A DNA stretch of 9,491 nt from Spirochaetaceae bacterium. Lineage in GTDB: Bacteria > Spirochaetota > Spirochaetia > DSM-27196 > PXBQ01. Every line of letters starts with the position of its first letter. Positions within the stretch are counted from its first letter, which is position 1. A program made the position numbers and the translations under genes. The notes beneath the pieces were generated by a model. The model saw only the letters and a list, made by a program, of their open reading frames with translations, was not told where the DNA came from and did no database searches. Positions 1 to 7,252 of this stretch are shown here, one piece after another. Where the stretch lies: NCBI GenBank assembly GCA_003566875.1, contig PXBQ01000512.1, positions 1-9,491 of the forward strand, read 5' to 3'.

Positions 1-262
1 CAGGGTCTACGATCGGCTCGGGCTCGGGCTCGGGCTCCGGTTCGGGCTCCGGTTCGGGCTCCGGTTCGGGTTCCGTGTCGTCGGGGACGATTTCTTCCTC
101 GATAAAGGCAAGGTCATCGAACGTGACCTCTATCGCGGCCGGAGGCGTCGGAACCGGGCGGATGCCGAACCCTGTCGCTTGCATAACCGCAAAAATGACG
201 AGGTGGAGGACTACGGCGGCGATGATTCCGATCGTCATCCGGTCCTTGTCACGCATAGTCAT
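1..262 (-). CDS. tonB: TonB-like energy transducer, N-terminal part, partial
   Basis: The frame runs off the window; 87 codons are visible. It starts MTMRDKDRMTIG, then has one membrane helix of about 15 residues (IIAAVVLHLVIFAVM) with a histidine (H20) in the position typical of TonB/TolA anchors, where it contacts ExbB/ExbD. After a short linker (IRPVPTPPAAIEV) and an acidic stretch (FDDLAFIEEEIVPDD) come ten Glu-Pro dipeptides and then IVDP. Charged proline-rich spacers of this type let TonB span the periplasm. In E. coli TonB the spacer has Glu-Pro and Lys-Pro blocks; only Glu-Pro is visible here. The C-terminal receptor-binding domain lies outside the window, so TolA-like alternatives remain open. 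The start could also be the ATG at 256, which removes two residues; neither has a strong Shine-Dalgarno (GAGG is 16 nt before 262). Confidence 0.85.
   Translation of the reverse strand, partial: MTMRDKDRMTIGIIAAVVLHLVIFAVMQATGFGIRPVPTPPAAIEVTFDDLAFIEEEIVPDDTEPEPEPEPEPEPEPEPEPEPIVDP
14..73 (-). repeat. Tandem Glu-Pro coding repeat in tonB
   Basis: Ten GAR-CCN codon pairs. On the plus strand positions 15-32 are three 6-nt GGCTCG units and positions 33-68 are three perfect 12-nt GGCTCCGGTTCG units, so part of the array has expanded by a 12-nt step. In-frame slippage here would change spacer length by two or four residues without breaking the frame. Confidence 0.9.
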
Positions 263-264
263 AC

Positions 265-681
265 TCAATCCGTGGGTGCCTCGCGCGTTCGGAGGTTTAC
301 GCCGCGAAAGTCGTTGCGTCGCATCACATCGAGAACTCGCACCATCGTCTCGTACGGTACCGCGCCGTCGGCCTCGACGACGATGCTTCGTGTCGTACCG
401 TCGGCCGTCTCAACGCCGAGCTCGCGCAACGCCGCGTCGAGCGAACTCACCGTATGTCGCTCCCGGTTGAGGTAGACCTCGGTTTCCGAAACGACGCTCA
501 CGACCGTCCGCGTCATCGCGATCGGCTCGGCCGAGCTCGATTCCGGCAGGTTCAACTCGATCCCGGGCGTCACGATAAACGTGCTAGAAACCATGAAAAA
601 GATGACGAGTTGAAACACGACATCGATCATCGGCACAAGGTCGACGTTAGCGTTCGGACGGAGCCGTCGCTTGAACTGCAT
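265..681 (-). CDS. exbD: ExbD/TolR-family biopolymer transport protein
   Basis: 138 aa from the ATG at 681. A short basic cytoplasmic start (MQFKRRLRPNANVDLVP) leads into a single membrane helix MIDVVFQLVIFFMVSSTF (18-35) holding the proton-carrying aspartate D20, the hallmark of the family. The periplasmic part begins VTPGIELNLPES (37-48), the common ExbD opening. It continues with a domain that has TVVSVVSETEVYLNRE and SIVVEADGAVPYETMVRVLD, matching the family fold order (strand, strand, then helix with VPYE). ExbD binds the pore of the ExbB pentamer, and its periplasmic domain contacts TonB. Overlap with exbB by 35 nt suggests coupled translation and controlled stoichiometry. The gene stops 2 nt before the tonB ATG. 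Length is as expected. Confidence 0.94.
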   Translation of the reverse strand: MQFKRRLRPNANVDLVPMIDVVFQLVIFFMVSSTFIVTPGIELNLPESSSAEPIAMTRTVVSVVSETEVYLNRERHTVSSLDAALRELGVETADGTTRSIVVEADGAVPYETMVRVLDVMRRNDFRGVNLRTREAPTD

Positions 682-1291
682 CGGGCGCCCCCTTGAGAAC
701 CAAAACAAGATCGCTCACGCGATTCTCGAGCCGGATGATCGAGTGATTCACTCTGTTCACGAGATAGTTGTAGAACACGATCGCGGGAATACTCACGATT
801 ATGCCCGCCGCGGTCGTGATCAAAGCCTCGGCGATTCCCCGAGCGAGCAGCGACGGATCGCTGATCGAGCCGGCAAAGTCGCCGAGAACGCCGAACGCGC
901 GGATGTTGCCCGTTACGGTCCCGAGCAACCCGAGCAAAGGCGAAATGTGCGCGATCGTGCCGAGCGGCGAGAGGAACTTCTCCATTCGAGGGATTTCAAG
1001 ATTCGCCGCGTCGGTAATCGCGGTCTTGATAATCTCCTCCGAGTACGATCGGTGCTCGATCCCGACCCGCATTAAATTCGTGAACGGCGACGGATGAGCC
1101 TCGCAGATCGAAAGCGCTTCGTCGAAGTGATGCTTCTGGAGCGCGGCGCGCAATCTCGTGAGCAGTTGCTCTTCGTCGCTTTTTATCCGACGAAAGAAAA
1201 GCATACGCTCGATAATGATCGCGGTCGCGATCACCGACAAAATAACGATCAAAACAAGGACGACACCGCCGCTTGCAAACATAGATACCAT
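647..1291 (-). CDS. exbB: ExbB/TolQ/MotA-family proton-channel subunit
   Basis: 214 aa, an inner-membrane subunit that with ExbD converts the proton gradient into motion of TonB. Three membrane segments are visible: about 8-28 (GGVVLVLIVILSVIATAIII), about 107-130 and about 152-178. The second carries IAHISPLLGLLGTVTGNIRAF (113-133), and the third carries GIAEALITTAAGIIVSIPA (152-170) with the conserved glutamate E155 and pore-facing threonines T159/T160. The cytoplasmic loop between TM1 and TM2 is the expected size. Length is slightly below E. coli ExbB (about 244), mainly from a short N-terminus. The gene ends inside the start of exbD (35-nt overlap). TolQ is an alternative name; the adjacent ExbD and TonB-like genes favour ExbB. 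Confidence 0.93.
   Translation of the reverse strand: MVSMFASGGVVLVLIVILSVIATAIIIERMLFFRRIKSDEEQLLTRLRAALQKHHFDEALSICEAHPSPFTNLMRVGIEHRSYSEEIIKTAITDAANLEIPRMEKFLSPLGTIAHISPLLGLLGTVTGNIRAFGVLGDFAGSISDPSLLARGIAEALITTAAGIIVSIPAIVFYNYLVNRVNHSIIRLENRVSDLVLVLKGAPDAVQATAPSER
688..694 (-). promoter_or_regulatory. Shine-Dalgarno AAGGGGG that sets the exbD start
   Basis: This purine run lies 6 nt before the ATG at 681, within the end of exbB. The earlier in-frame ATG at 708 would add nine residues (MFWFSRGRP) not typical of the family, so 681 is preferred. Confidence 0.65.
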
Positions 1292-1296
1292 ACGGT

Positions 1297-1302
1297 CTCC
1301 TT
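1297..1302 (-). promoter_or_regulatory. Shine-Dalgarno AAGGAG for exbB, overlapping the barrel stop codon
   Basis: The barrel gene ends in TAA at 1303-1301, and the same bases begin AAGGAG, 5 nt before the exbB ATG at 1291. This is the strongest ribosome-binding site in the window and makes termination and reinitiation coupling likely. Confidence 0.8.
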
Positions 1303-2965
1303 ACAGGGATATCTGAGTAGTCACGGTCAGCCGAAAGCCGGGCTCGATGAACGGCGAAAGATCTCCGGGTACGGCACCGTATCGCGGCCGCCCGCGTTCG
1401 AGAAGCGGAGCGAGGATATCCGACAGCTCAAGAACAAACTCGACGCCGTCGGTAACGCGGAAGAATCCGTTCATCCCCAGAATCGGCGGTGCGATGTCGT
1501 CGTAGATTCGAACCTCACCCGACGCGCCCCCGCCGAACCGTTCGTTTGAGTCGATCGCATCGATCGAGACGGAGAACACGTGCGCGGGATCGAGCAACCA
1601 TCGGTCGAGAATCGTGCTCCGCCACGTCGCGTCGAGCTGCAAAGCCGGAATTGGGCTCCACTGCAGATTCACTCGCGGCGTAAACGAACGAATCGTACCG
1701 TACGACACGGCGAATGCATCCGCCTCGTCGTCGTACCGTTCGGCGACAAGCCCGTCGCGCGCAAACGAGAATTCCGTTCCCGCGTCGAGCACCATCCCAA
1801 ACTCCGGCACTCGCCACGTCAGCCCCGCACCGCCGAACCACGACTGCGCGGTCAAGAATCGGCCCGCGTCGGTGGAAAGGTCGAGCATCGGCTCGTCACG
1901 CCACAACATCGAGCGCGTCGGTTGCGAAAAACGAAGCCCACCGGAAACCGAGACCGTGAAGTCCTCCGCGAACGTGCCGATCACGCCGAGCGTGAACGGA
2001 TACGAGAACATCTCGACCGGGTTCCAACGGACCCCGACGTCACCTTCGATCACGAGCGTCTCCGACAATACTATGTCCGCGTTCGCCGCGAGCGAAACGG
2101 ACTGGTACATTTCGACGCCGCCCGGGGTTCGGTACTTGAGATCGTACGCGAGGTCGAGCCCAAGCGCGACGGTCGGCAACGTCAGAGTCGCGTACGCACG
2201 CGGGCTCACATTGATCTCGCCGCTCGCCACCGGCTCGGCCTCGATATCTCTCACCGAAACGACCTTCTCGACGGTATCACCCACGAGCTCGAACCCGAGC
2301 AAAACGATCTCCTCCGGCCGGTATACGAGTGATGCGGCACCATCGACGCGTCGAAGATTCACCGAGTAGTACGTACCGGTCCCGCTGCCCTGTAGCCCGT
2401 CTTCCTTCTCAAGAAAAGCGGCCTCGACGTCGAAATCGACCGCCCCGAGTCGCGACGCGATCCACGCGTCGATCGTGTCCGTCCGAGAAAAGAACCCCGC
2501 CCCCACCGGGTTCCGCTGGAACCCGTCGAGCGCATCGTGGGAGAACTGAAAGCGAAACCGCGGGTCGATTCCCAGTTTGTACAGGCTCACGCCGCCCATA
2601 ATGCTGTTGCGGTTCCCCACGCCGAGTATTCCGGTCGAGAAAAACGACGATTCACCGGTCGGCGGAATCGTAAAGGCGCCGGGGTCGGGCAAACCAAAAA
2701 TGATGTCGGGGACGTACAGCTGCGTCTCATCGGGCAGAGGCGCCGAGACTCGCGGCGCGGGGATTTCCGACGGATCGGGAAGCGCGACACGCACATCCTC
2801 AACCGCGATATCCTCGATCCGCAACAACAAAGTCGGAAGGATAATATCGGTATCTTCGGGCGAGCCGGGCCCCGCTTCAGGATCGTCGGCTTGAGACAGG
2901 ACAGGAGCGACCGCAAATGCCGCTAGAACAAGAAAAATAGCCGTTGAGCGATAAAAACCGTTCAT
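1301..2965 (-). CDS. Putative outer-membrane beta-barrel protein with proline-rich N-terminus
   Basis: 554 aa from the ATG at 2965. Signal peptide residues 1-26 (MNGFYRSTAIFLVLAAFAVA, then PVLSQA|DD). Residues 27-105 are acidic and proline-rich, with spaced hydrophobic patches (DIILPTLLLRIED, VRVALPDP, VSAPLPDE, LYVPDIIFGLPDP), probably an extended periplasmic segment. From about 106 to the end the sequence alternates polar and hydrophobic residues with many aromatics and short turns: GVSLYKLGIDPRFRFQFSHD, TYYSVNLRRVDGAASLVYRP, LALDLAYDL-like strands, and a C-terminal FIEPGFRLTVTTQISL. This is how outer-membrane barrels look. No cysteine was seen. No TonB-receptor plug domain is recognisable, so it is not a standard TonB-dependent receptor. 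The last residue is Leu and not the usual Phe/Trp of BAM substrates. The gene sits between the TPR gene and exbB, so it is a likely client or partner of the TonB motor. The barrel assignment is from pattern only. Confidence 0.6.
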   Translation of the reverse strand: MNGFYRSTAIFLVLAAFAVAPVLSQADDPEAGPGSPEDTDIILPTLLLRIEDIAVEDVRVALPDPSEIPAPRVSAPLPDETQLYVPDIIFGLPDPGAFTIPPTGESSFFSTGILGVGNRNSIMGGVSLYKLGIDPRFRFQFSHDALDGFQRNPVGAGFFSRTDTIDAWIASRLGAVDFDVEAAFLEKEDGLQGSGTGTYYSVNLRRVDGAASLVYRPEEIVLLGFELVGDTVEKVVSVRDIEAEPVASGEINVSPRAYATLTLPTVALGLDLAYDLKYRTPGGVEMYQSVSLAANADIVLSETLVIEGDVGVRWNPVEMFSYPFTLGVIGTFAEDFTVSVSGGLRFSQPTRSMLWRDEPMLDLSTDAGRFLTAQSWFGGAGLTWRVPEFGMVLDAGTEFSFARDGLVAERYDDEADAFAVSYGTIRSFTPRVNLQWSPIPALQLDATWRSTILDRWLLDPAHVFSVSIDAIDSNERFGGGASGEVRIYDDIAPPILGMNGFFRVTDGVEFVLELSDILAPLLERGRPRYGAVPGDLSPFIEPGFRLTVTTQISL

Positions 2966-5883
2966 CAATTCCCCCCCAACAATCGCTGCGCTTCGCGAGT
3001 CCACTCGGATGTCGGGAAGTCTCTCTCAAGCCGCCGCAATAACTCGCGCGCGCTCTCGTCGCGCCCCGATAGCTTCAGCATCTCCGAGGCACGGTACAAC
3101 GACAACGCGACAAGATCGCGGTCGTCCGGATGCGTCGCCGCGGCCTCGAGAAAAACCGTGCTCGCGCGCTCAAAATCGTCGCGTCTATACAGAAACTCGC
3201 CGAGCAGGTACATCGCCTGCGCACCCGCAGCCGGGTCGTCGCTCGCGCGGCCGGCGGTCTCCTGGAGCATCTGGATAACAAGGTTCTCGTTTATCGTGCT
3301 GCCGGTGCCCTCGAACAGAATCAACCGTCCGAGTTCGAGAATAGCGTGCCGTCCGTCGGTCGTTTGCGCGTAGTTCTCGCGTTCGGCGCGCACCCACAAC
3401 TCGGCCTCGCGCTCGTTGAGCCCGCCGATTCGCAGTACGAGGCGGTCCATCCTGTCGCGCACGTCAAAGTCCTCGACGTAGTCCGGGTACGCCGAAGACA
3501 GCTCCGCAAGGGTATTCAACGCATTCCGAAGCTCGCCTCCCCGCTCGTACGCGAGCGCGGTCCGGTTCATCGCCTCGGGGCGGAACGGACTGTCACGGTG
3601 CTGCGTGATCAACCGTTCCCAGAGCAAGATCGCGCCCGACTCCTCGTTCAACTCGAACGCAGCGATACCGCCCCAGTATAACGACGCGTGAACGAGGCGC
3701 CCGTCCGGAAATCGGGTTCGATACTCGAAAAACGCGTCGCGTGCGGCGGAGTACCGTCCGTCGATCAACAGGATCTCTCCTCGCCGGTACAGCCCTTCTT
3801 CGGCAAGCGGACTGTCGGGGTATCGCTCGTACAGCACGAAATACTGCTCGACCGCGTCGTCGAGTCGATCGAGGCGTACGAGTATACCCGCGTACTCGTA
3901 CATCGCGTCGTCGGCAAACTCGGAACGCGGGTGATCTAGAAAAATCGACCGAAACTCAACCATCGCCTCACGCAGCGATCCGGCGGCAAGCAACGTCTGG
4001 CCGAGAAGGAAGTCCGCCTCGGTTCGCAGCGCCGCGGGAACGTCCCACGATCGGATGCGCCGCAGCAACTCTTCGGCTTCGTCAAACCGGCCGAGGCTGT
4101 ACGAGCTCCACCCCGCGATGTACGCCGCCCTAGGGGCAAGCTCGTGCGTCGGCTCGACGGTTATCAACCGAGTCAGGTACGTCACGGTCCGTTCGTACTC
4201 GGCGGCTCGGTAGTAGGCCCACCCACGATAGTACAAAGCGTACGGATACATCGCGGCGATATCGCCGACGAACTCGTCCGATGCGACCAGGTCGGGATCG
4301 ATACGTTCAAGGTAAGGAATGGCCGTCGTGTACTGTCGTTCGACGATGTGCGCAAGCCCGACGAGGTACCCGATCGTCGCGTAGTGCCGACGATTACTCT
4401 CGGCGAGGTTCGGAAAGTCCGCGGCGAGTTCAGCTCCGAGTTCAACTACACGGGGATATCGTTCTTGTTGAAACACAAGCGTGAGCTGCTCGATCCGTGC
4501 ATCTAAATCCGCGCGGTTCAACGGAAGATAGTCCTGGAGCGTAACGAGCGCGCCGGCAACGTCGCCGGCGCGACGCTGAATATTCGCCTTGAGTCGCAGG
4601 AGATCGCTCGTGTACGCTCCACCACGCCCCTCCGAAAAGACACGATCGATTACACCGAGCGCAGATGTCCGATCGCCCATTTTGTTGTGCGAAAACGCGA
4701 GGTGGTACGCCGCCTGACCCGCGAGATCGGACGCAGGGAACGCAGCCTGGAACTCGCCGAATCGCGAAATCGCTTCGGACCACTGCCCGAGCGCAATATG
4801 CAACCCGCCGAGGCGAAATAGCGTTTTTTCCGGTTCGTCGAGGCCGAGCTCGCGCGCCTCCGTAAGCACGGTAATCGCGACTGCGGTTTCACCTCTGTTA
4901 TGGAGCAGCTCCGCAAGGTACAACGCGGCGGCACCCGGCACCTCCTCGGACCGCCTGAGGTCCCAAACACGACGCATGTACAACTCGGCGAGCTCAAACC
5001 GTCGTCGCTCGTAACTCTCGAGTCCGACGCGGAACCAAAACTCCTTGAGAATGTCGGTGCGGCCGGCGAGGCGGACCTCCGCGTCGCGTAGAATGTCGTT
5101 GAGATCGTCCTCTCGTCCGGTGATCTGCGCGATCTGGAATAAACGCTGGAACGCAACCGCGGCGATATCGATCGGGGCACCACGAAGCTCGTTGAAGAGG
5201 TCACGGGAGATGTCATACTCGTCACCCGCAAAGAACGCCTCGGCGGCCGAGACCCGTATCGACGGACGAATGCCGGCCGCGACCTCGTCGACGTCTATCC
5301 GCTCGTACAGATCCCGAACGGCTCGGTATCGACCGTTCTGCACGTACAGCGTCATCAACAATGACACCGCGTAAACCTCGGCCTTCAGCCGGTCTGTGCG
5401 TTCGACAAGGCGTTCGAGAGTCGCTATCGCGGCATCGGTCCTGTCGAGGGCCGTCTCTCCGAGGGCTTTGTAGAGCAGAGCCTGACTGTGAACATCGTCC
5501 TGCGGAGCACGAAGAAACCGCTCGAACTCCGAGATCGAGGCCTCTGTCTCGCCCCGGTAGTACTGCACGACGCCCTTCCAGAACGGAACGAACGGCAGGT
5601 ATCGCGTCGATCGGAATCGTGCCTCGACGCGTTGAAGTAACCGGTAAGACTCGTTGTATCGACCAAGTCGGTACAAGCTGACGGCTTTCTTGAACTGTGC
5701 ATCGGGCAGAAACTGCGACCGAGGGAACTGCCTGATAAGCGAATCGTACCGCTCCAAGGCCAGTTCGTAATCCTGATTCCTGTACCGTGTCTCGGCTTCG
5801 AGAAAAATGTCTCTCTCGGATACCTGGGGAAACGCGGCGACGGCTACGGCAAGAAAAGCCAAAACGGACAGAGTTCGTCTCAT
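2965..5883 (-). CDS. Large exported TPR-repeat protein
   Basis: 972 aa. Residues 1-20 (MRRTLSVLAFLAVAVAAFPQ) are a signal peptide without a lipobox cysteine, and I see no cysteine anywhere, which suits a soluble periplasmic protein. The rest is helical repeats of TPR type. The N-terminal part has EAETRYRNQDYELALERYDS and a following FPRSQFLPDAQFKKA. The clearest later repeats are FPASDLAGQAAYHLAFSHNK, HPRSEFADDAMYEYAGILV, YPDSPLAEEGLYRRGEILL and a C-terminal LGEFLYRRDDFERASTVFLE. The repeating (F/Y/H)PxS spacer followed by a small-residue helix is the style of CpoB/YbgF and BamD, periplasmic TPR proteins of the Tol-Pal and BAM systems, but this protein is several times longer than those. The stop TGA overlaps the ATG of the barrel gene, which implies coupled production. 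I infer a periplasmic scaffold linking barrel, peptidoglycan and TonB machinery. Family membership is sure; the exact role is not. Confidence 0.85.
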   Translation of the reverse strand: MRRTLSVLAFLAVAVAAFPQVSERDIFLEAETRYRNQDYELALERYDSLIRQFPRSQFLPDAQFKKAVSLYRLGRYNESYRLLQRVEARFRSTRYLPFVPFWKGVVQYYRGETEASISEFERFLRAPQDDVHSQALLYKALGETALDRTDAAIATLERLVERTDRLKAEVYAVSLLMTLYVQNGRYRAVRDLYERIDVDEVAAGIRPSIRVSAAEAFFAGDEYDISRDLFNELRGAPIDIAAVAFQRLFQIAQITGREDDLNDILRDAEVRLAGRTDILKEFWFRVGLESYERRRFELAELYMRRVWDLRRSEEVPGAAALYLAELLHNRGETAVAITVLTEARELGLDEPEKTLFRLGGLHIALGQWSEAISRFGEFQAAFPASDLAGQAAYHLAFSHNKMGDRTSALGVIDRVFSEGRGGAYTSDLLRLKANIQRRAGDVAGALVTLQDYLPLNRADLDARIEQLTLVFQQERYPRVVELGAELAADFPNLAESNRRHYATIGYLVGLAHIVERQYTTAIPYLERIDPDLVASDEFVGDIAAMYPYALYYRGWAYYRAAEYERTVTYLTRLITVEPTHELAPRAAYIAGWSSYSLGRFDEAEELLRRIRSWDVPAALRTEADFLLGQTLLAAGSLREAMVEFRSIFLDHPRSEFADDAMYEYAGILVRLDRLDDAVEQYFVLYERYPDSPLAEEGLYRRGEILLIDGRYSAARDAFFEYRTRFPDGRLVHASLYWGGIAAFELNEESGAILLWERLITQHRDSPFRPEAMNRTALAYERGGELRNALNTLAELSSAYPDYVEDFDVRDRMDRLVLRIGGLNEREAELWVRAERENYAQTTDGRHAILELGRLILFEGTGSTINENLVIQMLQETAGRASDDPAAGAQAMYLLGEFLYRRDDFERASTVFLEAAATHPDDRDLVALSLYRASEMLKLSGRDESARELLRRLERDFPTSEWTREAQRLLGGN
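2971..2977 (-). promoter_or_regulatory. G7 run serving as Shine-Dalgarno for the barrel gene
   Basis: Seven consecutive G on the minus strand lie 5 nt before the ATG at 2965 and also encode the LGG near the C-terminus of the TPR protein. The stop and start overlap as TGATG. This position favours the ATG at 2965 over the in-frame ATG at 3004, which would place 13 polar residues before an otherwise standard signal peptide. Confidence 0.6.
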
Positions 5884-5911
5884 GGTATAAAACTATCGCT
5901 CCGGGTGTAGA
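5884..5911 (-). other. 28-nt gap before the TPR gene
   Basis: This is the longest gap between genes in the window. Read on the minus strand it holds a GGAG about 15 nt before the ATG at 5883 and an AT-rich GTTTTATACC stretch next to the start codon. The Shine-Dalgarno is therefore weak or distant, and the TPR protein may be initiated inefficiently or through AT-rich leader binding. No terminator hairpin is visible. Confidence 0.5.
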
Positions 5912-7252
5912 TTAATCAACATTAAAACGCGCCGGATCGAAAGTATCGTCCGCGGACGCGGAAACAAGGTGAATTCCGGCGCCTTTATACCGTGAAACGA
6001 GAGATCCGACGTCGGTTTCGACGTTGCGTTCCATCACGACGGCCTGGAACCGGCCTCGAGAATCAAAATACGGAAAAAGGACAACGACGTGCGAGTGCCG
6101 ACGTAAACGCGGAACATCGTTGAACTCACGGTTCACCGAACCGAAGTAGAACTCTCCGGGAGACTCCAGCGCGAGCAGATACAGGATTCTCCCGAGTTCG
6201 TCGATCGGATACCCGACGTTTTCCACGTATCGGGAGTAGCGAACGGTTCTCACGTCGCGGTCGCGCACCGACGGCGATCGACCGGTCGACTCGGAAAGCG
6301 CCGTCGCGATGTTTCGCGTCCAGTCGAGTCCGAAAAACGGGTCGCGTTCGTCCTCAAACGCGGCCGACCAACCGGTTCCGCGCATACCGTGGTGTCTCTC
6401 GCTCAATCGGTCGATCGTGAGATAGCCTCCGGTTCGCGGGCCGAACAATCCGTCGGCGACCCACTTCGCGAACCCCGAACAGTTCATCCCGGCGCTCGTG
6501 AGTTGCGGCTCCCGGGTCGAAATGAAGACGGCATTACCCGCTACGTCCATCGCGCCGTCGTCGGCGTCCTCGAGCGACGGGAGCGCCGCGCGGATCGAAT
6601 CGACCATTCCGGCGACCAGCAGATGCCGCGAATCCCCGACATCGGGCGAAACGATGTCCCACGCGACGATCGAACGGGTGCTCTCGACAATCCGCGAGAA
6701 CGGTTCGGTCAGCACCCGATCGAACTCGAACGGTATCCGCACGTTGCGATACGTCATCACGTGGTTCACGTAGAGATCCATGCGTGAACGCTCACCGTCG
6801 GGGAAGATCCGGACGAAAAAACCGGGGTGCGTGAGCAGAAATACTTTCACCTGATCGATCGAGGCGGTGCGGCGGTCATGCCGCACGATATACGTACCGG
6901 CGCCGAAAACCGGGTACGCCCCCGCGTGTTCGGGAGCAAATATCTGGTACACCGAGTCGCTCGACGCCTCGGCGCTGTACCGGACGAGCCGCCCACCGGA
7001 CTGCCCGATCACACGCGTTGCACGAAGGGCGATCTCGGCCGCAGGAGCCGTGAAAGACGTTCGCATCGAGCGACGAGCCTCGGACGTGTCGACCGAGTCG
7101 CGGATATTCGCGTGAATCGCTACCGGAACAAGCGCCACCATCAAAAACGCGAGGCCGAAACTATACGATCCTGTCACCCTACGAGCCACCGTTCGTTTAA
7201 TCGTGATTCGAGACCGGCGTTCCCTTTTGTCTTTCCCGCAACATAAACTCAT
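5912..7252 (-). CDS. Exported putative NlpC/P60-like cysteine hydrolase
   Basis: 446 aa from the ATG at 7252, overlapping the upstream gene by 56 nt. A basic leader (about 1-30) precedes a hydrophobic segment SFGLAFLMVALVPVAIHA (31-48), either a signal peptide cleaved near IHA|N or an anchor. Starting at GTG 7189 would give a more ordinary signal peptide (MARRVTGSYS...), so the true start is uncertain. The mature part has a single cysteine, C258, in MNCSGFAKW (256-264), which resembles the DCSGF nucleophile motif of NlpC/P60 cell-wall peptidases. A later RRHSHVVVLFPYF (384-396), followed by a GRFQAVVMERN strand pair, is a good candidate for the catalytic His strand (H386 or H388). The Cys-His distance of about 130 residues is longer than in minimal NlpC/P60 domains, so an insertion is likely. 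Residues 50-250 match nothing I recognise. A role in peptidoglycan or envelope protein processing is inferred from export and context; it could instead be a non-peptidase member of the fold. Confidence 0.6.
   Translation of the reverse strand: MSLCCGKDKRERRSRITIKRTVARRVTGSYSFGLAFLMVALVPVAIHANIRDSVDTSEARRSMRTSFTAPAAEIALRATRVIGQSGGRLVRYSAEASSDSVYQIFAPEHAGAYPVFGAGTYIVRHDRRTASIDQVKVFLLTHPGFFVRIFPDGERSRMDLYVNHVMTYRNVRIPFEFDRVLTEPFSRIVESTRSIVAWDIVSPDVGDSRHLLVAGMVDSIRAALPSLEDADDGAMDVAGNAVFISTREPQLTSAGMNCSGFAKWVADGLFGPRTGGYLTIDRLSERHHGMRGTGWSAAFEDERDPFFGLDWTRNIATALSESTGRSPSVRDRDVRTVRYSRYVENVGYPIDELGRILYLLALESPGEFYFGSVNREFNDVPRLRRHSHVVVLFPYFDSRGRFQAVVMERNVETDVGSLVSRYKGAGIHLVSASADDTFDPARFNVD

Noticed and set aside
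1580..2369. Two overlapping plus-strand frames of about 250 codons, antisense to the barrel gene
   Set aside because: The same shadow effect: Arg/Ser-rich products with no recognisable domain, no signal and no Shine-Dalgarno that I could see.
2971..2977. G7 homopolymer as a phase-variation switch
   Set aside because: Seven bases is short for slippage control. A length change would alter only the last two residues and stop of the TPR protein. Its role as a Shine-Dalgarno explains it better.
5884..5935. A possible minus-strand promoter before the TPR gene (TTGATT, 18 nt, TAGTTT)
   Set aside because: The -35 matches 4 of 6 and the -10 only 3 of 6. It overlaps the end of the upstream gene and would leave almost no leader, so I treat it as chance AT-richness.
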